Of a DNA stretch of 61,006 bases, positions 17,457-27,727 are shown one piece after another. Origin of the DNA: Bacteroidota bacterium. Lineage in GTDB: Bacteria; Bacteroidota; Ignavibacteria; Tepidaquicellales; Tepidaquicellaceae. Made by a program: the position numbers and the translations under genes. Under the pieces are notes generated by a model. The model worked only from the letters and a program-made list of their open reading frames with translations. It made no database searches and was not told the origin of the DNA. The DNA is taken from positions 1-61,006 of the forward strand of contig JAFDZR010000002.1 of NCBI GenBank assembly GCA_018266875.1, given 5' to 3'. Positions within the stretch are counted from its first letter, which is position 1. The number at the start of each line of letters is the position of its first letter.

Positions 17457-18080
17457 TTTTTAACGTTAAGTTCAGCTCAAAAATTTATTGACCTCAAATT
17501 AAGTATCATATTAAGTTTATTCAACATATTTATTTCTCTGAAATCAATCGCAATAGAGGATTGCAGATATGTATATTTTTCCTGAGTGAATTCAAGATTC
17601 TTTCCGGGGAATAATTATCAGTACATCAAGCTGAGACAATTTGAGGTATTATGATAATTTGTTCAGACTTCAAAACAATATAATTTGTATAGTTCATTCA
17701 CTTTCCCGCGAGGAGTTTGTGAAGCCGAAGTGCTTAACTTTCTCAAACCCCGGATTTGGAAGCAGCGGGATTTTGTGATGAGCCGAAACATTTTCAGATT
17801 GTTTCTGCACTTGTTGAAATTTTTCATAAAACGTTCCGGACACAACTGGAAATTTTGCAGTCATATATTACGAATTCTTAACGGCAATAATTCACAGGCC
17901 GATACTTTGACAAAATATATAAAAATGTATAAAAGATTTTAAATATTAAAGTATTTCTTATGATAAAAATTATTTGGGGCAGTATTGAATAACAATAAAA
18001 AAATTTCATTACAATTATCTTTAATATTTAATTCTATTTAAGTAATTTAAACGTTTGAAACACAAATCTTAAATCCTTTA
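17457..18080. other. 624-base intergenic region
   Basis: The flanks are AT-rich and carry no convincing gene. The middle (about 17700-17850) is visibly richer in G and C and holds nested inverted repeats, listed separately. An 85-codon open frame at 17685-17942 overlaps this element but lacks a ribosome binding site and any recognisable domain, so it is not called as a gene. Confidence 0.55.
17704..17770. ncRNA. Candidate structured RNA or degenerate repeat element
   Basis: Nested complementary segments are visible: TCCCGC (17704-17709) with GCGGGA (17765-17770), GTTTG (17715-17719) with CAAAC (17744-17748) extended by GG/CC, and AAGC (17722-17725) with GCTT (17732-17735). The strand cannot be decided. 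It could be a small RNA, a leader for the gene at 18081, or the remnant of a dispersed repeat. No known RNA family was recognised. Confidence 0.3.
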
Positions 18081-20096
18081 ATGCTGCGGGTTCTAATTTT
18101 CGGGTTGGTCTTTTTCGGAGCTATGGGAATATTTCTCTACTCTGCCAGGAGATTTTTTTCTTTTCTTAAGATTGGAAAACCTGAAAACAGATTCGGAGAT
18201 ATTCCCAAAAGGATCAGCAATACAATAAGCATAGCCTTTCTTCAGACAAAACTTCTCCGCAGCAGGTTTGCGGGAATTCTTCATCTCTGCATTTACTGGG
18301 GATTTCTTGTCCTGCTTTTTGTAGTAATTGAATCCATTATCGAGGGATTTTTTCCATCATTCTCGTTTGCATTTCTAGGACCTTTATATAATGTTCTGAC
18401 ATTCCTTCAGGATTTCTTCGGAATGCTTGTTCTCGTTACGGTCATATTCTCTCTTTTCAGGAGATATATAGGTACGCCTAAAAGACTTCAGGTTGAAAGA
18501 TCCGCAAAGCTCGACGCTTCCTTTATACTGGTAATGATCGCTGTGGTTATGATTACGATGTTCGGAATGAGTGTTGAAAAAATACTACTGGGAAGTTCAG
18601 AAGGCTACAGACCTGTATCTGCATTTATCGCCGGGAATTTTACAGCCGGCTCACATACTGCATATGAATTTTTCTTCTGGGCTCATATTATTGTTGTACT
18701 TGGATTTTTAAATTATCTTCCTTACTCAAAGCATTTCCATGTGCTTTCTTCAGTGCCGAATACTTTCTTTTCAAATTATCAGATACCGTATCAGGGCATC
18801 GTTCTGAAACCGATAAATTTCGAGGATGAATCAATTACTCAGTACGGCGCCAAAGACATCGAGGATCTTACATGGAAAAACATTCTCGACGGATATACAT
18901 GCACCGAATGCGGGAGATGTACTTCCGTCTGTCCGGCAAATACAACCGGCAAACTTCTTAATCCCAAACTCATAGTTACGAAGATCAGAAAACGCACTGA
19001 AGAGAAAGGACCTGCTGTCGTAAACAAGATCGAGAACGCTCCGGCTTTAAATAAAAATCTGGTTCACGATTTCATAACTCCGCAGGAACTCTGGGCATGC
19101 ACGACCTGCATGGCATGTGTTCAGGAATGTCCTGTTATGATTGATCACATTACTCCTATTATAGATATGAGAAGAGACCTTGTCATGATGGAGTCGGAAT
19201 TTCCCCCTGAGATGAATACCGTTTTCAGAAATATGGAGAACAATGAATCTCCCTGGGCATTCGGAGCTGAACAGAGGAATGACTGGATAGATGAACTCAG
19301 CGATGAACTTTCAAAAGAAGGAAAGGAAAATCATTTAAAGAAATTATCAAACATAGGCAGCGCCGATGATCTGGATGTAGTATTCTGGTCGGGCTGCGCA
19401 GGAGCTTTTGACAAAAGATACCGAAATGTAACAAAGTCATTTGCACAGCTTCTTAACAAGGCAGGCGTAAAATACGGAGTCCTCGGCAGCGAAGAGAAAT
19501 GCACAGGCGACCCGGCAAGACGGCTTGGAAATGAATTTCTTGCTCAGACTTTCATTCAGCAGAATGCAGAGACATTAAAGAAATTCAACGTTAAAAAAGT
19601 TGTAACTGCTTGTCCTCACTGCATGCATACTCTTAAGAACGAGTACGGAAAATTCGGAGTAGACCTGGAAGTGACTCATCACACAGAGTTTATTGATGAT
19701 CTTATAAAGAATAAAAAATTATCCCCGAAAAAAGAAAACAGTGAAACTGTTACATATCACGATTCCTGTTATCTCGGAAGATACAATAATGTTTACGATC
19801 AGCCGAGGGAAGCAGTTAACAGCATACCGGGACTTAATATAGTTGAGATGGCGAGATCGAAGGACAAAGGTTTCTGCTGCGGCGCAGGCGGCGGCAGGAT
19901 GTTCCTCGAAGAGACCGAAGGCAAAAGAGTTAATATTGAAAGAACGGAAGAAGCTCTCGGAACCGGAGCCAGTACGATTATTTCAGCATGTCCGTTCTGC
20001 ATGACCATGCTTTCGGACGGAGTAAAGGCAAAGGAAAAGAGTGATGAAGTAAAAGTTAAAGATGTTGCCGAGATCATCCTGGAAAGTCTGGAATAA
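18081..20096 (+). CDS. Membrane-anchored (Fe-S) oxidoreductase, HdrD/GlcF-like with cytochrome-b-type N-terminus
   Basis: A 671-residue redox protein. Residues 1-230 hold about six hydrophobic segments resembling a nitrate-reductase-gamma-type membrane domain. A 2x[4Fe-4S] ferredoxin region follows (CTECGRCTSVCP from Cys274, CTTCMACVQECP from Cys340). Two CCG domains come next: first GCAGAF, EEKCTGDPARR, CPHCMHT; second DSCYLGRYN, CCGAGGG, CPFCMTM. Such proteins pass electrons between a soluble donor (often electron-transfer flavoprotein or a dehydrogenase) and the quinone pool. No etfAB or dehydrogenase gene lies beside it, so the partner is unknown. metK follows 86 bases later. The ATG start has no clear ribosome binding site. 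Confidence 0.88.
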   Translation: MLRVLIFGLVFFGAMGIFLYSARRFFSFLKIGKPENRFGDIPKRISNTISIAFLQTKLLRSRFAGILHLCIYWGFLVLLFVVIESIIEGFFPSFSFAFLGPLYNVLTFLQDFFGMLVLVTVIFSLFRRYIGTPKRLQVERSAKLDASFILVMIAVVMITMFGMSVEKILLGSSEGYRPVSAFIAGNFTAGSHTAYEFFFWAHIIVVLGFLNYLPYSKHFHVLSSVPNTFFSNYQIPYQGIVLKPINFEDESITQYGAKDIEDLTWKNILDGYTCTECGRCTSVCPANTTGKLLNPKLIVTKIRKRTEEKGPAVVNKIENAPALNKNLVHDFITPQELWACTTCMACVQECPVMIDHITPIIDMRRDLVMMESEFPPEMNTVFRNMENNESPWAFGAEQRNDWIDELSDELSKEGKENHLKKLSNIGSADDLDVVFWSGCAGAFDKRYRNVTKSFAQLLNKAGVKYGVLGSEEKCTGDPARRLGNEFLAQTFIQQNAETLKKFNVKKVVTACPHCMHTLKNEYGKFGVDLEVTHHTEFIDDLIKNKKLSPKKENSETVTYHDSCYLGRYNNVYDQPREAVNSIPGLNIVEMARSKDKGFCCGAGGGRMFLEETEGKRVNIERTEEALGTGASTIISACPFCMTMLSDGVKAKEKSDEVKVKDVAEIILESLE

Positions 20097-20182
20097 TTTT
20101 GAGAGAAAACTTTTGTTACATCATCTTATAAAAATTTTAAAAAGTATTTAAAAAAATAAACCAAATAAAAGGAGATATATAA

Positions 20183-21436
20183 ATGTCTTATCTATTTACT
20201 TCTGAATCAGTATCAGAAGGACATCCGGATAAAGTTGCAGATCAGATTTCAGACGCATTGATTGATAATTTTCTGGCTTTTGATCCGAATTCTAAAGTTG
20301 CATGCGAAACGCTTGTCACTACCGGTCAGGTAGTTCTAGCAGGAGAAGTTAACTCAAAGATCTATCTGGATGTACAGAGCATAACCAGAGGAGTTATTGA
20401 CAGGATTGGTTACACAAAAAGCGAATATAAATTTGATGCCGAGGCGTGCGGAGTCTTTTCAGGAATTCATGAACAGTCAAAGGACATTAATCAGGGTGTT
20501 GTAAGAAAGAAAAAAGAAGACCAGGGAGCGGGCGATCAGGGAATGATGTTCGGATATGCAACAAATGAAACCGAAAATTACATGCCTCTTCCGCTTGACC
20601 TTGCGCATATTCTTCTGTTTGAACTTGCCGAGATCAGAAAGGAAAAGAAAGTCATGAAATATCTCAGACCTGATTCCAAATCACAGGTTACGCTTGAGTA
20701 TGATGACAATAACAAGCCAAAGAAGATCAAGACAATCGTTATCTCAACACAGCACGACGAGTTCAGCAGCGAAAAGGAAATGCAGAAAAAGATTAAAGCT
20801 GATATTATAAACATTCTGATTCCCAGAGTAAAATCCAAATACAGAAATTACGGAAAATTTCTGAACGGACACATTGAATATCTTGTAAATCCAACAGGGA
20901 ATTTTGTGATCGGCGGTCCGCACGGAGATACCGGACTTACGGGAAGAAAGATCATAGTTGATACTTACGGCGGAAAAGGCGCGCACGGCGGCGGAGCATT
21001 CTCCGGAAAAGATCCTTCCAAAGTGGACAGATCAGCTGCTTACGCCACAAGACACATTGCCAAGAATCTTGTAGCCGCAGGCGTCTGTGATGAAGTTCTC
21101 GTTCAGGTCTCATATGCGATAGGCGTTGCAAAACCAATGAACATTAACATCAATACATTCGGTACTTGCAGAATAGGTAAAAAAGACAGCGAAATATCAA
21201 AGGTAGTCGAGAAAATATTTGACATGAGACCATACTTCATTGAGCAGAGACTGAAACTCAGAAATCCGATTTACAGCGAGACTGCTGCTTACGGTCACAT
21301 GGGAAGAAAAAATGAGATCGTTACAAAGACTTTCAAGACTCCCGACGGAAAAGATAAAAAAATAAAAGTCGAATTGTTTACATGGGAAAAGCTTGATTAC
21401 GTTGGGAAGATAAAAAAAGCATTCGGCATTAAGTAA
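20183..21436 (+). CDS. metK: S-adenosylmethionine synthetase
   Basis: MetK makes SAM from methionine and ATP. The 417-residue protein has the N-terminal [13 protein letters not shown] motif (His14 and Asp16 at the active site), the [12 protein letters not shown] loop, and the phosphate-binding [19 protein letters not shown] signature. It is about 30 residues longer than the E. coli enzyme because of an insertion near residues 150-210, as usual in Bacteroidota-type MetK. GGAG at 20171-20174 lies nine bases before the ATG. The 86-base gap upstream shows no SAM riboswitch. Confidence 0.98.
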   Translation: MSYLFTSESVSEGHPDKVADQISDALIDNFLAFDPNSKVACETLVTTGQVVLAGEVNSKIYLDVQSITRGVIDRIGYTKSEYKFDAEACGVFSGIHEQSKDINQGVVRKKKEDQGAGDQGMMFGYATNETENYMPLPLDLAHILLFELAEIRKEKKVMKYLRPDSKSQVTLEYDDNNKPKKIKTIVISTQHDEFSSEKEMQKKIKADIINILIPRVKSKYRNYGKFLNGHIEYLVNPTGNFVIGGPHGDTGLTGRKIIVDTYGGKGAHGGGAFSGKDPSKVDRSAAYATRHIAKNLVAAGVCDEVLVQVSYAIGVAKPMNININTFGTCRIGKKDSEISKVVEKIFDMRPYFIEQRLKLRNPIYSETAAYGHMGRKNEIVTKTFKTPDGKDKKIKVELFTWEKLDYVGKIKKAFGIK

Positions 21437-21486
21437 GCTTTGGTTTTAAAAATATTAAATCAAAACGTTAATTCTGTGATCTGAAA

Positions 21487-22227
21487 ATGAATAATTTTAT
21501 GCATGGGTTCTTTTATCCGTTCAGATGCGTAAAATTGTTTTTCAGATATCCTGGTCTAATACTTTATTCAATTGTCCCTATGATGATTAATTTAGTCATC
21601 TACGGGACAATTTTTTTTTACGCTTACAACTGGCTGATCGGCAGTTCATCGGATGCTGTTGAAAAGAATCTTCCCGATAATTTGCTTGTAGACTTTCTGA
21701 ATTTCTTCCTTAAGTTATTTTCATTCCTTCTTGTTCTTCTTATTTGCTATTTCGGCTTTGTGATATTCGGAGGAATAGTGTCAGCTCCGTTTAACGAGAA
21801 GATGTCAAAGCTGATAGAAGAAAAAGAATTCGGGATCGTAACTGAAAGCAAAATGAGTTTTTTTGATGAGACATATTTCAGCATAAAAGAAGAGCTTAAA
21901 AAAATACTTTTTTATGTCTCCATCATGATACCTTTATTTCTGATTAACTTTATACCCATGATAGGAAATACAATTTCATTCGTATTCGGCGGACTGTTTT
22001 CTTTTTTTTATAATGCTCTGGATTATATGGATTATCCGATGACAAGAAGTATGACCGTATTCAGCGAAAAGCTCAGGATAATTTCATCTAAAAAAACCCT
22101 TGCAATGGGATTCGGCATGATTGCTTTTTTACTTACTTTCATTCCGGTAATAAATGTTCTTATAAATCCTCTTTTAGTAGTTTCAGGAACTTCATTTTTT
22201 TACAAAAATAAATTTAACTTATCTTAA
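21487..22227 (+). CDS. EI24/CysZ-like integral membrane protein
   Basis: A 246-residue membrane protein. It has the EI24-family N-terminus (HGFFYPFRCVKLFFRYPGLI) and about five hydrophobic segments (near 22-48, 70-95, 135-165, 195-215, 217-235). CysZ in this family is a sulfate permease, but many members have other or unknown roles, and no cysteine genes lie nearby. It sits 50 bases after metK and one base before the next gene, so co-transcription with both is likely. A link to sulfur/SAM metabolism through the metK neighbourhood is only a suggestion. Confidence 0.75.
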   Translation: MNNFMHGFFYPFRCVKLFFRYPGLILYSIVPMMINLVIYGTIFFYAYNWLIGSSSDAVEKNLPDNLLVDFLNFFLKLFSFLLVLLICYFGFVIFGGIVSAPFNEKMSKLIEEKEFGIVTESKMSFFDETYFSIKEELKKILFYVSIMIPLFLINFIPMIGNTISFVFGGLFSFFYNALDYMDYPMTRSMTVFSEKLRIISSKKTLAMGFGMIAFLLTFIPVINVLINPLLVVSGTSFFYKNKFNLS

Positions 22228-22228
22228 T

Positions 22229-22780
22229 ATGATAATAATTTCAGCGCATGCAGATACAAACTATAAGAGGGTTCACCTGAGAATTGATGATGACGAATAT
22301 GTCGGATTTCTTGACAACTATGCAGGAGTCTATACAGCAATGAAAACATTTTTCAGCGGAGAAGTAAATTCCGAAAATGTAAGGATCGAACTCACTCCCG
22401 ATGAGGAAATAGACATGAGAGGGGCGAAAGAAGTGGCAAAGGAAGTTCGCAGAGATGATCTTGTTGTCGTGATTGACGTTACGGGAACTGAGACTGAAAA
22501 GGATTTCATAATTGAAAAATGCAAATCCGCAAAGGTTAGAAATTTTGTCAACAGCACGCTGAAGGAATTCAGCTATGATATCTACGAAGGCTGTCCCGAT
22601 CCTGTCTCTGACATGGATGAGATCGAAGTATATAAACTCAAAACAGATTATTATTTCTTTCTCGGAATTCCCTGCCGCGGCGGTGATTACAATTTTTCAG
22701 AAACAAGGTGCCGGATAAGGTCAATTGATGAAGCATCAAAAGCTCTTATCGAGATCTGCAGAAACTATGAAAGATTCTGA
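22229..22780 (+). CDS. Compact M42/M20-like metallohydrolase-fold protein with an incomplete metal site
   Basis: A 183-residue protein that keeps the order of M42/M20-type peptidase motifs in miniature. SAHADT (His7, Asp9) corresponds to HxD, GFLDNYAG (Asp29) to the bridging aspartate, and TPDEEIDMRGAKE (Glu59, Glu60) to the general base and ligand. VVIDVTGT (Asp83) matches the next ligand, and LGIPCRGGDYNFSE near 145-158 matches the C-terminal GIPxR-H-E segment. The histidine expected in that last segment is absent. The lid/dimerisation domain of usual M42 enzymes (about 350 residues) is also absent. It is translationally coupled to the EI24 gene. It may be a small aminopeptidase or deacylase with a changed site, or a binding protein. 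The family match was made by eye. Confidence 0.55.
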   Translation: MIIISAHADTNYKRVHLRIDDDEYVGFLDNYAGVYTAMKTFFSGEVNSENVRIELTPDEEIDMRGAKEVAKEVRRDDLVVVIDVTGTETEKDFIIEKCKSAKVRNFVNSTLKEFSYDIYEGCPDPVSDMDEIEVYKLKTDYYFFLGIPCRGGDYNFSETRCRIRSIDEASKALIEICRNYERF

Positions 22781-22911
22781 AATCAGCAAAGGATGTTCAT
22801 TTCAGACAGAAACCTTTCATTCCCTGACTTAAATTATTCCGCAAAATAAATTTTAAAATGACTAAAATAAAAACAGTCGTTTAACTATAATTAATAAAAC
22901 TATCAAATGAA

Positions 22912-25179
22912 ATGCCTGAACCACTAATCAATGAAGAGCTTGCGATCAAATTAGGACTTACCGGAGAAGAGTATGAGAGAATTCTCGGAATCCTCGGAAG
23001 GACTCCTTCATATACAGAACTCGGAATTTTCTCTGTAATGTGGAGCGAGCACTGTTCATATAAAAACTCCATACTTGAGATCAAGAAACTTCCCCGGACT
23101 GGTAAAAGACTTCTTGTCGGAGCCGGAGAGGAAAATGCCGGACTTGTAGACATAGGAGACGGACTTGCGGTTGCCTTCAAAATCGAATCGCACAATCATC
23201 CCTCTGCAGTGGAACCGTATCAGGGAGCAGCTACAGGAGTCGGTGGTATTCTGCGGGATATTTTCACTATGGGAGCCAGACCAGTAGCAGCTTTGAATTC
23301 ACTTCGTTTCGGTTCTGTAAAAGATTCTGACAAAGATAAAAAAGACCAGACAAAAAGAAACAGGTTTCTTTTCAGAAATGTAGTGAAGGGAATCGGAGAT
23401 TACGGAAACTGTTTCGGAGTCCCTACCATAAGCGGAGAAGTATATTTTGAAGACTGCTACAATGATAATCCGCTTGTAAATGCAATGGCTGTGGGAATTG
23501 TGAAACATAAAGAAACCGCCACAGCTGAAGCGTCCGGAGAAGGAAATCCGGTTTTTATTGTAGGTTCCTCCACGGGAAAAGACGGAATACACGGAGCGAC
23601 ATTCGCTTCCGAAGAGATATCGGAAGATTCGGAATCAAAAAGACCAAACGTTCAGGTAGGCGATCCTTTTACGGAGAAACTGCTTCTCGAGGCGACTCTT
23701 GAACTGATCAGTTCAGGCGCAGTGATTGGGATTCAGGATATGGGTGCTGCGGGAATTACCTGCTCAACCAGCGAAATGAGCGCTAAGGGAAACTGCGGTA
23801 TGGAAATAAATCTTGATCTCGTTCCGCTCAGAGATAATGATATGAGCGCTTATGAAATAATGCTTTCGGAATCACAGGAAAGAATGCTTGTAGTGATTAA
23901 AAAGGGTAAGGAAAAAACTGCAGTTGATATTTTTGAAAAATGGGATCTGAATTGTGTAGAGATCGGCAAAGTAATTAAGGATAACAGAGTAAAGGTTTTT
24001 TACAATGGTAAACTTGAAGCTGACGTTCCTGCATCTGAACTTGTACTGGGAGGCGGAGCTCCCGTTTATAAAAGAGAATCGAAGAAGCCGGCATATCTGA
24101 GTGAAACGGGAAAATTCGAAGCCGGAAAAGTAATTGAACCGGCTGATCTTAACAATGTTCTGATAAGTCTTCTTTCTTCGCCGAATATCACAAATAAGAA
24201 ATGGGTATATGAACAGTACGACACTCAGGTCAGAACAAACACTGCCGTATTGCCGGGAGGCGATGCATCGGTCATAAGGATAAAAGGTACAAAAAAAGCT
24301 TTGGCCTTAAAAGTCGACTGCAACGGAAGATATGTATATCTGAATCCTTATAAAGGAGGAATGATCTCTGTCTGTGAAAGCGCAAGGAATGTAGTTTGCG
24401 CCGGAGCCAGACCACTTGCAGTCACTAACTGCCTCAATTTCGGGAATCCATATAATCCTGAAGTATATTACCAGTTTACAGAAGCTCTGAAAGGTATCGG
24501 TGATGCTTGTAAAATTCTCGATACGCCGGTAACAGGAGGAAATGTTAGTTTCTACAACCAATCCAGAGATCACGCTGTCTACCCTACTCCCGTAATCGGA
24601 ATGCTCGGTCTTATAGAAGACACAGGAAAAATTATGACAGGTCATTTTAAGGATGAAGGAGACATTGTCTTATTAATAGGCGGAGATTTAAAAAATAATT
24701 CTTCCGAACAGAGTATTGGAAGCAGTGAATATTTCAAAACAGTTCACGGACTAACGTCAGGAGACGCTCCGGAAATTAATGCGGATTATGAAAAACAAGT
24801 TCAGGAACTTATTCTTGAACTTATTTCAGACGGTCTTATAAAGTCGGCTCATGATATATCTGACGGTGGACTCGGAACAGCTCTTGCCGAGTGCTGCATT
24901 ATGAACAGGGATTATCAGATCGGCTGTGAAATAAAACTTGAATATAATAAGAGAAAAGATTTTCAGCTTTTTGAAGAGACACAAAGCTGTTTTCTTATCT
25001 CAACTGACACTGAACGGCTGCAAAGCGTTATCGAAAAATCGGATTTGAAAAAAATAAAAGCGAATGAGTTGGGCAATGTCAGAGGCGACAGATTAATTAT
25101 AAACAGGGAAATAAATATTATTTTAAGTAAATTAAGCGAAGCATATTTTGATTCACTTGAGAAATTAATGAATGAGTAA
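22912..25179 (+). CDS. purL: Phosphoribosylformylglycinamidine synthase subunit PurL
   Basis: PurL is the synthetase subunit of FGAM synthase (fourth step of purine synthesis), converting FGAR with ammonia and ATP. The 755-residue size marks the small form that works with separate PurQ and PurS, neither of which is in the window. Visible signatures are [13 protein letters not shown] (His47), the [20 protein letters not shown] stretch, [16 protein letters not shown] and the second-half [14 protein letters not shown]. The start at 22912 has no good ribosome binding site, but the N-terminus aligns with the family. A 131-base gap precedes it with no purine riboswitch. Confidence 0.97.
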   Translation: MPEPLINEELAIKLGLTGEEYERILGILGRTPSYTELGIFSVMWSEHCSYKNSILEIKKLPRTGKRLLVGAGEENAGLVDIGDGLAVAFKIESHNHPSAVEPYQGAATGVGGILRDIFTMGARPVAALNSLRFGSVKDSDKDKKDQTKRNRFLFRNVVKGIGDYGNCFGVPTISGEVYFEDCYNDNPLVNAMAVGIVKHKETATAEASGEGNPVFIVGSSTGKDGIHGATFASEEISEDSESKRPNVQVGDPFTEKLLLEATLELISSGAVIGIQDMGAAGITCSTSEMSAKGNCGMEINLDLVPLRDNDMSAYEIMLSESQERMLVVIKKGKEKTAVDIFEKWDLNCVEIGKVIKDNRVKVFYNGKLEADVPASELVLGGGAPVYKRESKKPAYLSETGKFEAGKVIEPADLNNVLISLLSSPNITNKKWVYEQYDTQVRTNTAVLPGGDASVIRIKGTKKALALKVDCNGRYVYLNPYKGGMISVCESARNVVCAGARPLAVTNCLNFGNPYNPEVYYQFTEALKGIGDACKILDTPVTGGNVSFYNQSRDHAVYPTPVIGMLGLIEDTGKIMTGHFKDEGDIVLLIGGDLKNNSSEQSIGSSEYFKTVHGLTSGDAPEINADYEKQVQELILELISDGLIKSAHDISDGGLGTALAECCIMNRDYQIGCEIKLEYNKRKDFQLFEETQSCFLISTDTERLQSVIEKSDLKKIKANELGNVRGDRLIINREINIILSKLSEAYFDSLEKLMNE

Positions 25180-25262
25180 ATTAATGCTGGAAACTTCTGC
25201 TCTCTTTTATTAAAATCTGATTCACTGATATATTAAGAAAACATAAACACTTCCATATATAA

Positions 25263-25973
25263 TTGTTTAAAAAATTTTCAATATTATTTTTGTTTGCAAT
25301 TCTGCTTTTTCATCCTTCTGCGGAAATTCTTTCACAGACAAAATATAATTTTATAAGTTCTGAAGATCTGATGAAGTTTTCTTTAAAAAAAGATTCTCAT
25401 TCAGGATTCAATAAAGATGCAAAGATCTTTCAGAGAAATTTTAACGGTCTGAAAATTTCAGACAGGTCACAGACCGCTTCATCCACTTTACCTATGGCAA
25501 TCGGCATAGCAACGTTTCTTTATTTTCTTAATCCCATTGTTCTGTATGAAAATGACAAGATCGGAGGCGGTATTACAAAGGAAATTTCGCTTGGTTTCGG
25601 ATATTTCGGCGAACACAGATTATCAGCCGAATATTCTTATATTTTCAGAAAGGATCTCAGCAGCAATCTCAGGTTTGCTTATAAATACGATATATTATTG
25701 AAAAGCGGAATTGAGCCGTCAAATTTTTTACAGGGAACGCCGGTATTATCATTCGGCGCTGGTTACTTTACCAATTTTTCCAATAACGGATTTTTTCCTG
25801 AAATGTCATTCGGATATTCAATCAGAAATGACAAGCTTTTATTTTATCCAAGCGTAAAGATCAGATATACCTATGTTAAGAATGGTTCCGGTATACTTGA
25901 TTTCTCTGCCGGGATAGTTCTTGGTTTTGCAAATCCGTTTATAAATCTTCACATCAGAGCGAATGATCAGTAA
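25263..25973 (+). CDS. Hypothetical outer-membrane-like protein ahead of mlaEFD
   Basis: A 236-residue protein with a signal peptide (about 1-24: LFLFAILLFHPSAEILSQ). From about residue 60 the chain alternates polar and aromatic residues in glycine-turn strands (EISLGFGYFGEHRLSAEYSY, SFGAGYFTNFSNNG, PSVKIRYTYVKNGSG), as in small beta-barrels. It starts with TTG at 25263; no in-frame ATG would retain the signal peptide. The mlaE start is only 41 bases after its stop, so it probably belongs to the same transcript and could be the outer-membrane component of this lipid transporter. No family was recognised. Confidence 0.65.
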   Translation: MFKKFSILFLFAILLFHPSAEILSQTKYNFISSEDLMKFSLKKDSHSGFNKDAKIFQRNFNGLKISDRSQTASSTLPMAIGIATFLYFLNPIVLYENDKIGGGITKEISLGFGYFGEHRLSAEYSYIFRKDLSSNLRFAYKYDILLKSGIEPSNFLQGTPVLSFGAGYFTNFSNNGFFPEMSFGYSIRNDKLLFYPSVKIRYTYVKNGSGILDFSAGIVLGFANPFINLHIRANDQ

Positions 25974-26014
25974 TTTATGTGTTAATTTCTTTAAGCAGTA
26001 AAAAAAATATTTTT

Positions 26015-26821
26015 ATGTCAGATTCTGCGGTTAATAAATCCGGAAAGATTTTTAAAGTGGAACTCCCGATTTCGGTACAGGATACTCTTATTAAAATATC
26101 ATCACTTTTTTATTTTGCTCTGAGAAATATCAGAGAACTGTTAAAGCCTCCTTATGAGATCAAAGAAACTTTAAAACAGTTTTATCAGATTGGATACAAA
26201 TCATTTTCTCTCATTGCAGTAACCGGTTTTATAATCGGACTCACTCTTACTCTGCAGTCTATACCGACCCTTAATAAATTCGGAGCTTCCTCTCTTGTTC
26301 CCTCTATGGTAGCTCTTGCCATCATTCTTGAGATAGGTCCTGTTATAACCGCTCTGATATTTGCAGGAAAGATCGGCTCAGGAATAGGAGCGGAGCTCGG
26401 CTCTATGAAAGTTACCGAACAGATAGACGCAATGGAAGTATCAGGATGCAATCCGTTCAAATACCTTGTTGTGACAAGAGTAACAGCTGCAACTCTTATG
26501 CTGCCCCTTCTTGTAATTCTAGCTGACATGATCGCGCTTATGGGAGGATATATTGCTTTCAGCATTACGGAATCCTCAAGTTTAAAATCTTATCTTTTAT
26601 CATCACTTACAAACATTGAAATGCGGGACATCATTCCGGCTACAATAAAGACTTTTCTTTTTGGTTTCAGTATTGGCGTGGTCGGTTGTTTCGAAGGATA
26701 TAATGCTGACAGAGGAACGGAGAGTGTAGGAATAGCCGCCAACACAGCCGTTGTAATATCTTCGCTGCTTGTTATTCTGATCGATATGTTAATGGTTCAG
26801 GTAACATCGATCATCTTTTAA
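26015..26821 (+). CDS. mlaE: MlaE-family ABC transporter permease
   Basis: Permease of the Mla-type phospholipid transporter of the inner membrane. The chain has the family layout: an N-terminal amphipathic part (LKQFYQIGYKSFSLIAVTG), LTLTLQSIPTLNKFG, the conserved EIGPVITALIFAGKIGSGIGAELGSM region, and several transmembrane segments to the C-terminus. The ATG at 26015 gives 268 residues, close to the family norm. A GTG at 25979 in the same frame would add 12 unconserved residues. It is followed after 55 bases by the ATPase and then by an MCE protein, the usual mlaE-mlaF-mlaD order. Confidence 0.93.
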   Translation: MSDSAVNKSGKIFKVELPISVQDTLIKISSLFYFALRNIRELLKPPYEIKETLKQFYQIGYKSFSLIAVTGFIIGLTLTLQSIPTLNKFGASSLVPSMVALAIILEIGPVITALIFAGKIGSGIGAELGSMKVTEQIDAMEVSGCNPFKYLVVTRVTAATLMLPLLVILADMIALMGGYIAFSITESSSLKSYLLSSLTNIEMRDIIPATIKTFLFGFSIGVVGCFEGYNADRGTESVGIAANTAVVISSLLVILIDMLMVQVTSIIF

Positions 26822-26876
26822 TGTTTTTAAAATATTTCTGAAAATGATCTGCAAATTAATTTTATAATTTTTATAA

Positions 26877-27635
26877 ATGCCCGGACAGAAGAATACAGAC
26901 AGTGACAATCCGATATTAAGAATTACTGATCTTAAAAAGTCCTTCGGTAATTTTACTGTATTAAAGGATATAAACCTCGATGTGCAGAAAGGCGAAACAG
27001 TTGTACTGCTGGGAAAATCAGGTACGGGCAAATCAGTAATACTTCAATGCATCATAGGTCTGCTCTATCCTACGGAAGGAAAAATAGAAGTATTCGGAAA
27101 GGAATTTATCAGTCTTCCCGAAAAGGAAAAAAATCTGATCAGACGCAGGATAGGGTTCCTGTTTCAGAGCGGAGCACTGTATGACTCAATGACAGTCAGG
27201 CAGAACCTTGAATTTCCTGTAATAAGACAGCCTGATTATGAGAATCAGAATCTGGAAGAAAAAGTAGAGGAGACTCTGAAGAATGTGAGTTTGCTTGAAT
27301 CAATAGACAAAATGCCTTCAGAACTTTCCGGAGGAATGAAAAAAAGGATCGGACTTGCAAGGACACTGATGCTCGATCCCGAGATAATTTTATATGATGA
27401 ACCGACGACAGGTCTTGATCCGGTTACTTCAAATGAGATAAGCCTGCTGATACTGGATATGCAGAAAAAATTCAATGTAACATCACTTATTGTAACGCAT
27501 GATATGGCATGTGCAAAACTTGTATCAGACAGAATTGTAGTTCTCAAAGAAGGCACTCTGGCGGCTGAGGGAAGTTTCGACGAACTAAAAAATTCAGACG
27601 ATGAATTCGTAAAAGGATTTTTTGAATTTGAATAA
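26877..27635 (+). CDS. mlaF: MlaF-type ABC transporter ATP-binding protein
   Basis: The 252-residue ATPase powers the MlaE permease. Walker A is GKSGTGKS (46-53), the Q-loop is in FLFQSGALYDS (about 95-105), the ABC signature is LSGGMKKR (150-157), Walker B is IILYDE (170-175) followed by PTTGLDP, and the switch histidine is in IVTHD. The FQSGALYDSMTVRQNL stretch is typical of the MlaF/Ttg2A group. It sits between mlaE and the MCE gene (92 bases). Confidence 0.95.
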   Translation: MPGQKNTDSDNPILRITDLKKSFGNFTVLKDINLDVQKGETVVLLGKSGTGKSVILQCIIGLLYPTEGKIEVFGKEFISLPEKEKNLIRRRIGFLFQSGALYDSMTVRQNLEFPVIRQPDYENQNLEEKVEETLKNVSLLESIDKMPSELSGGMKKRIGLARTLMLDPEIILYDEPTTGLDPVTSNEISLLILDMQKKFNVTSLIVTHDMACAKLVSDRIVVLKEGTLAAEGSFDELKNSDDEFVKGFFEFE

Positions 27636-27727
27636 CGCTGATAATCAATAATGATCACTTTATTTCTACATCAATTAATATTTCTTTAATATTTGTTTTA
27701 ATTTTTAGTTAATTTTATAATAGAATC

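Noticed and set aside
17685..17942. 85-codon plus-strand open frame, and a 60-codon frame on the other strand (17663-17845)
   Set aside because: No ribosome binding site, no recognisable domain, and both frames lie over the inverted-repeat island, so they are probably chance frames.
20097..20182. SAM riboswitch before metK
   Set aside because: The 86-base gap is AT-rich and lacks paired segments of the needed size.
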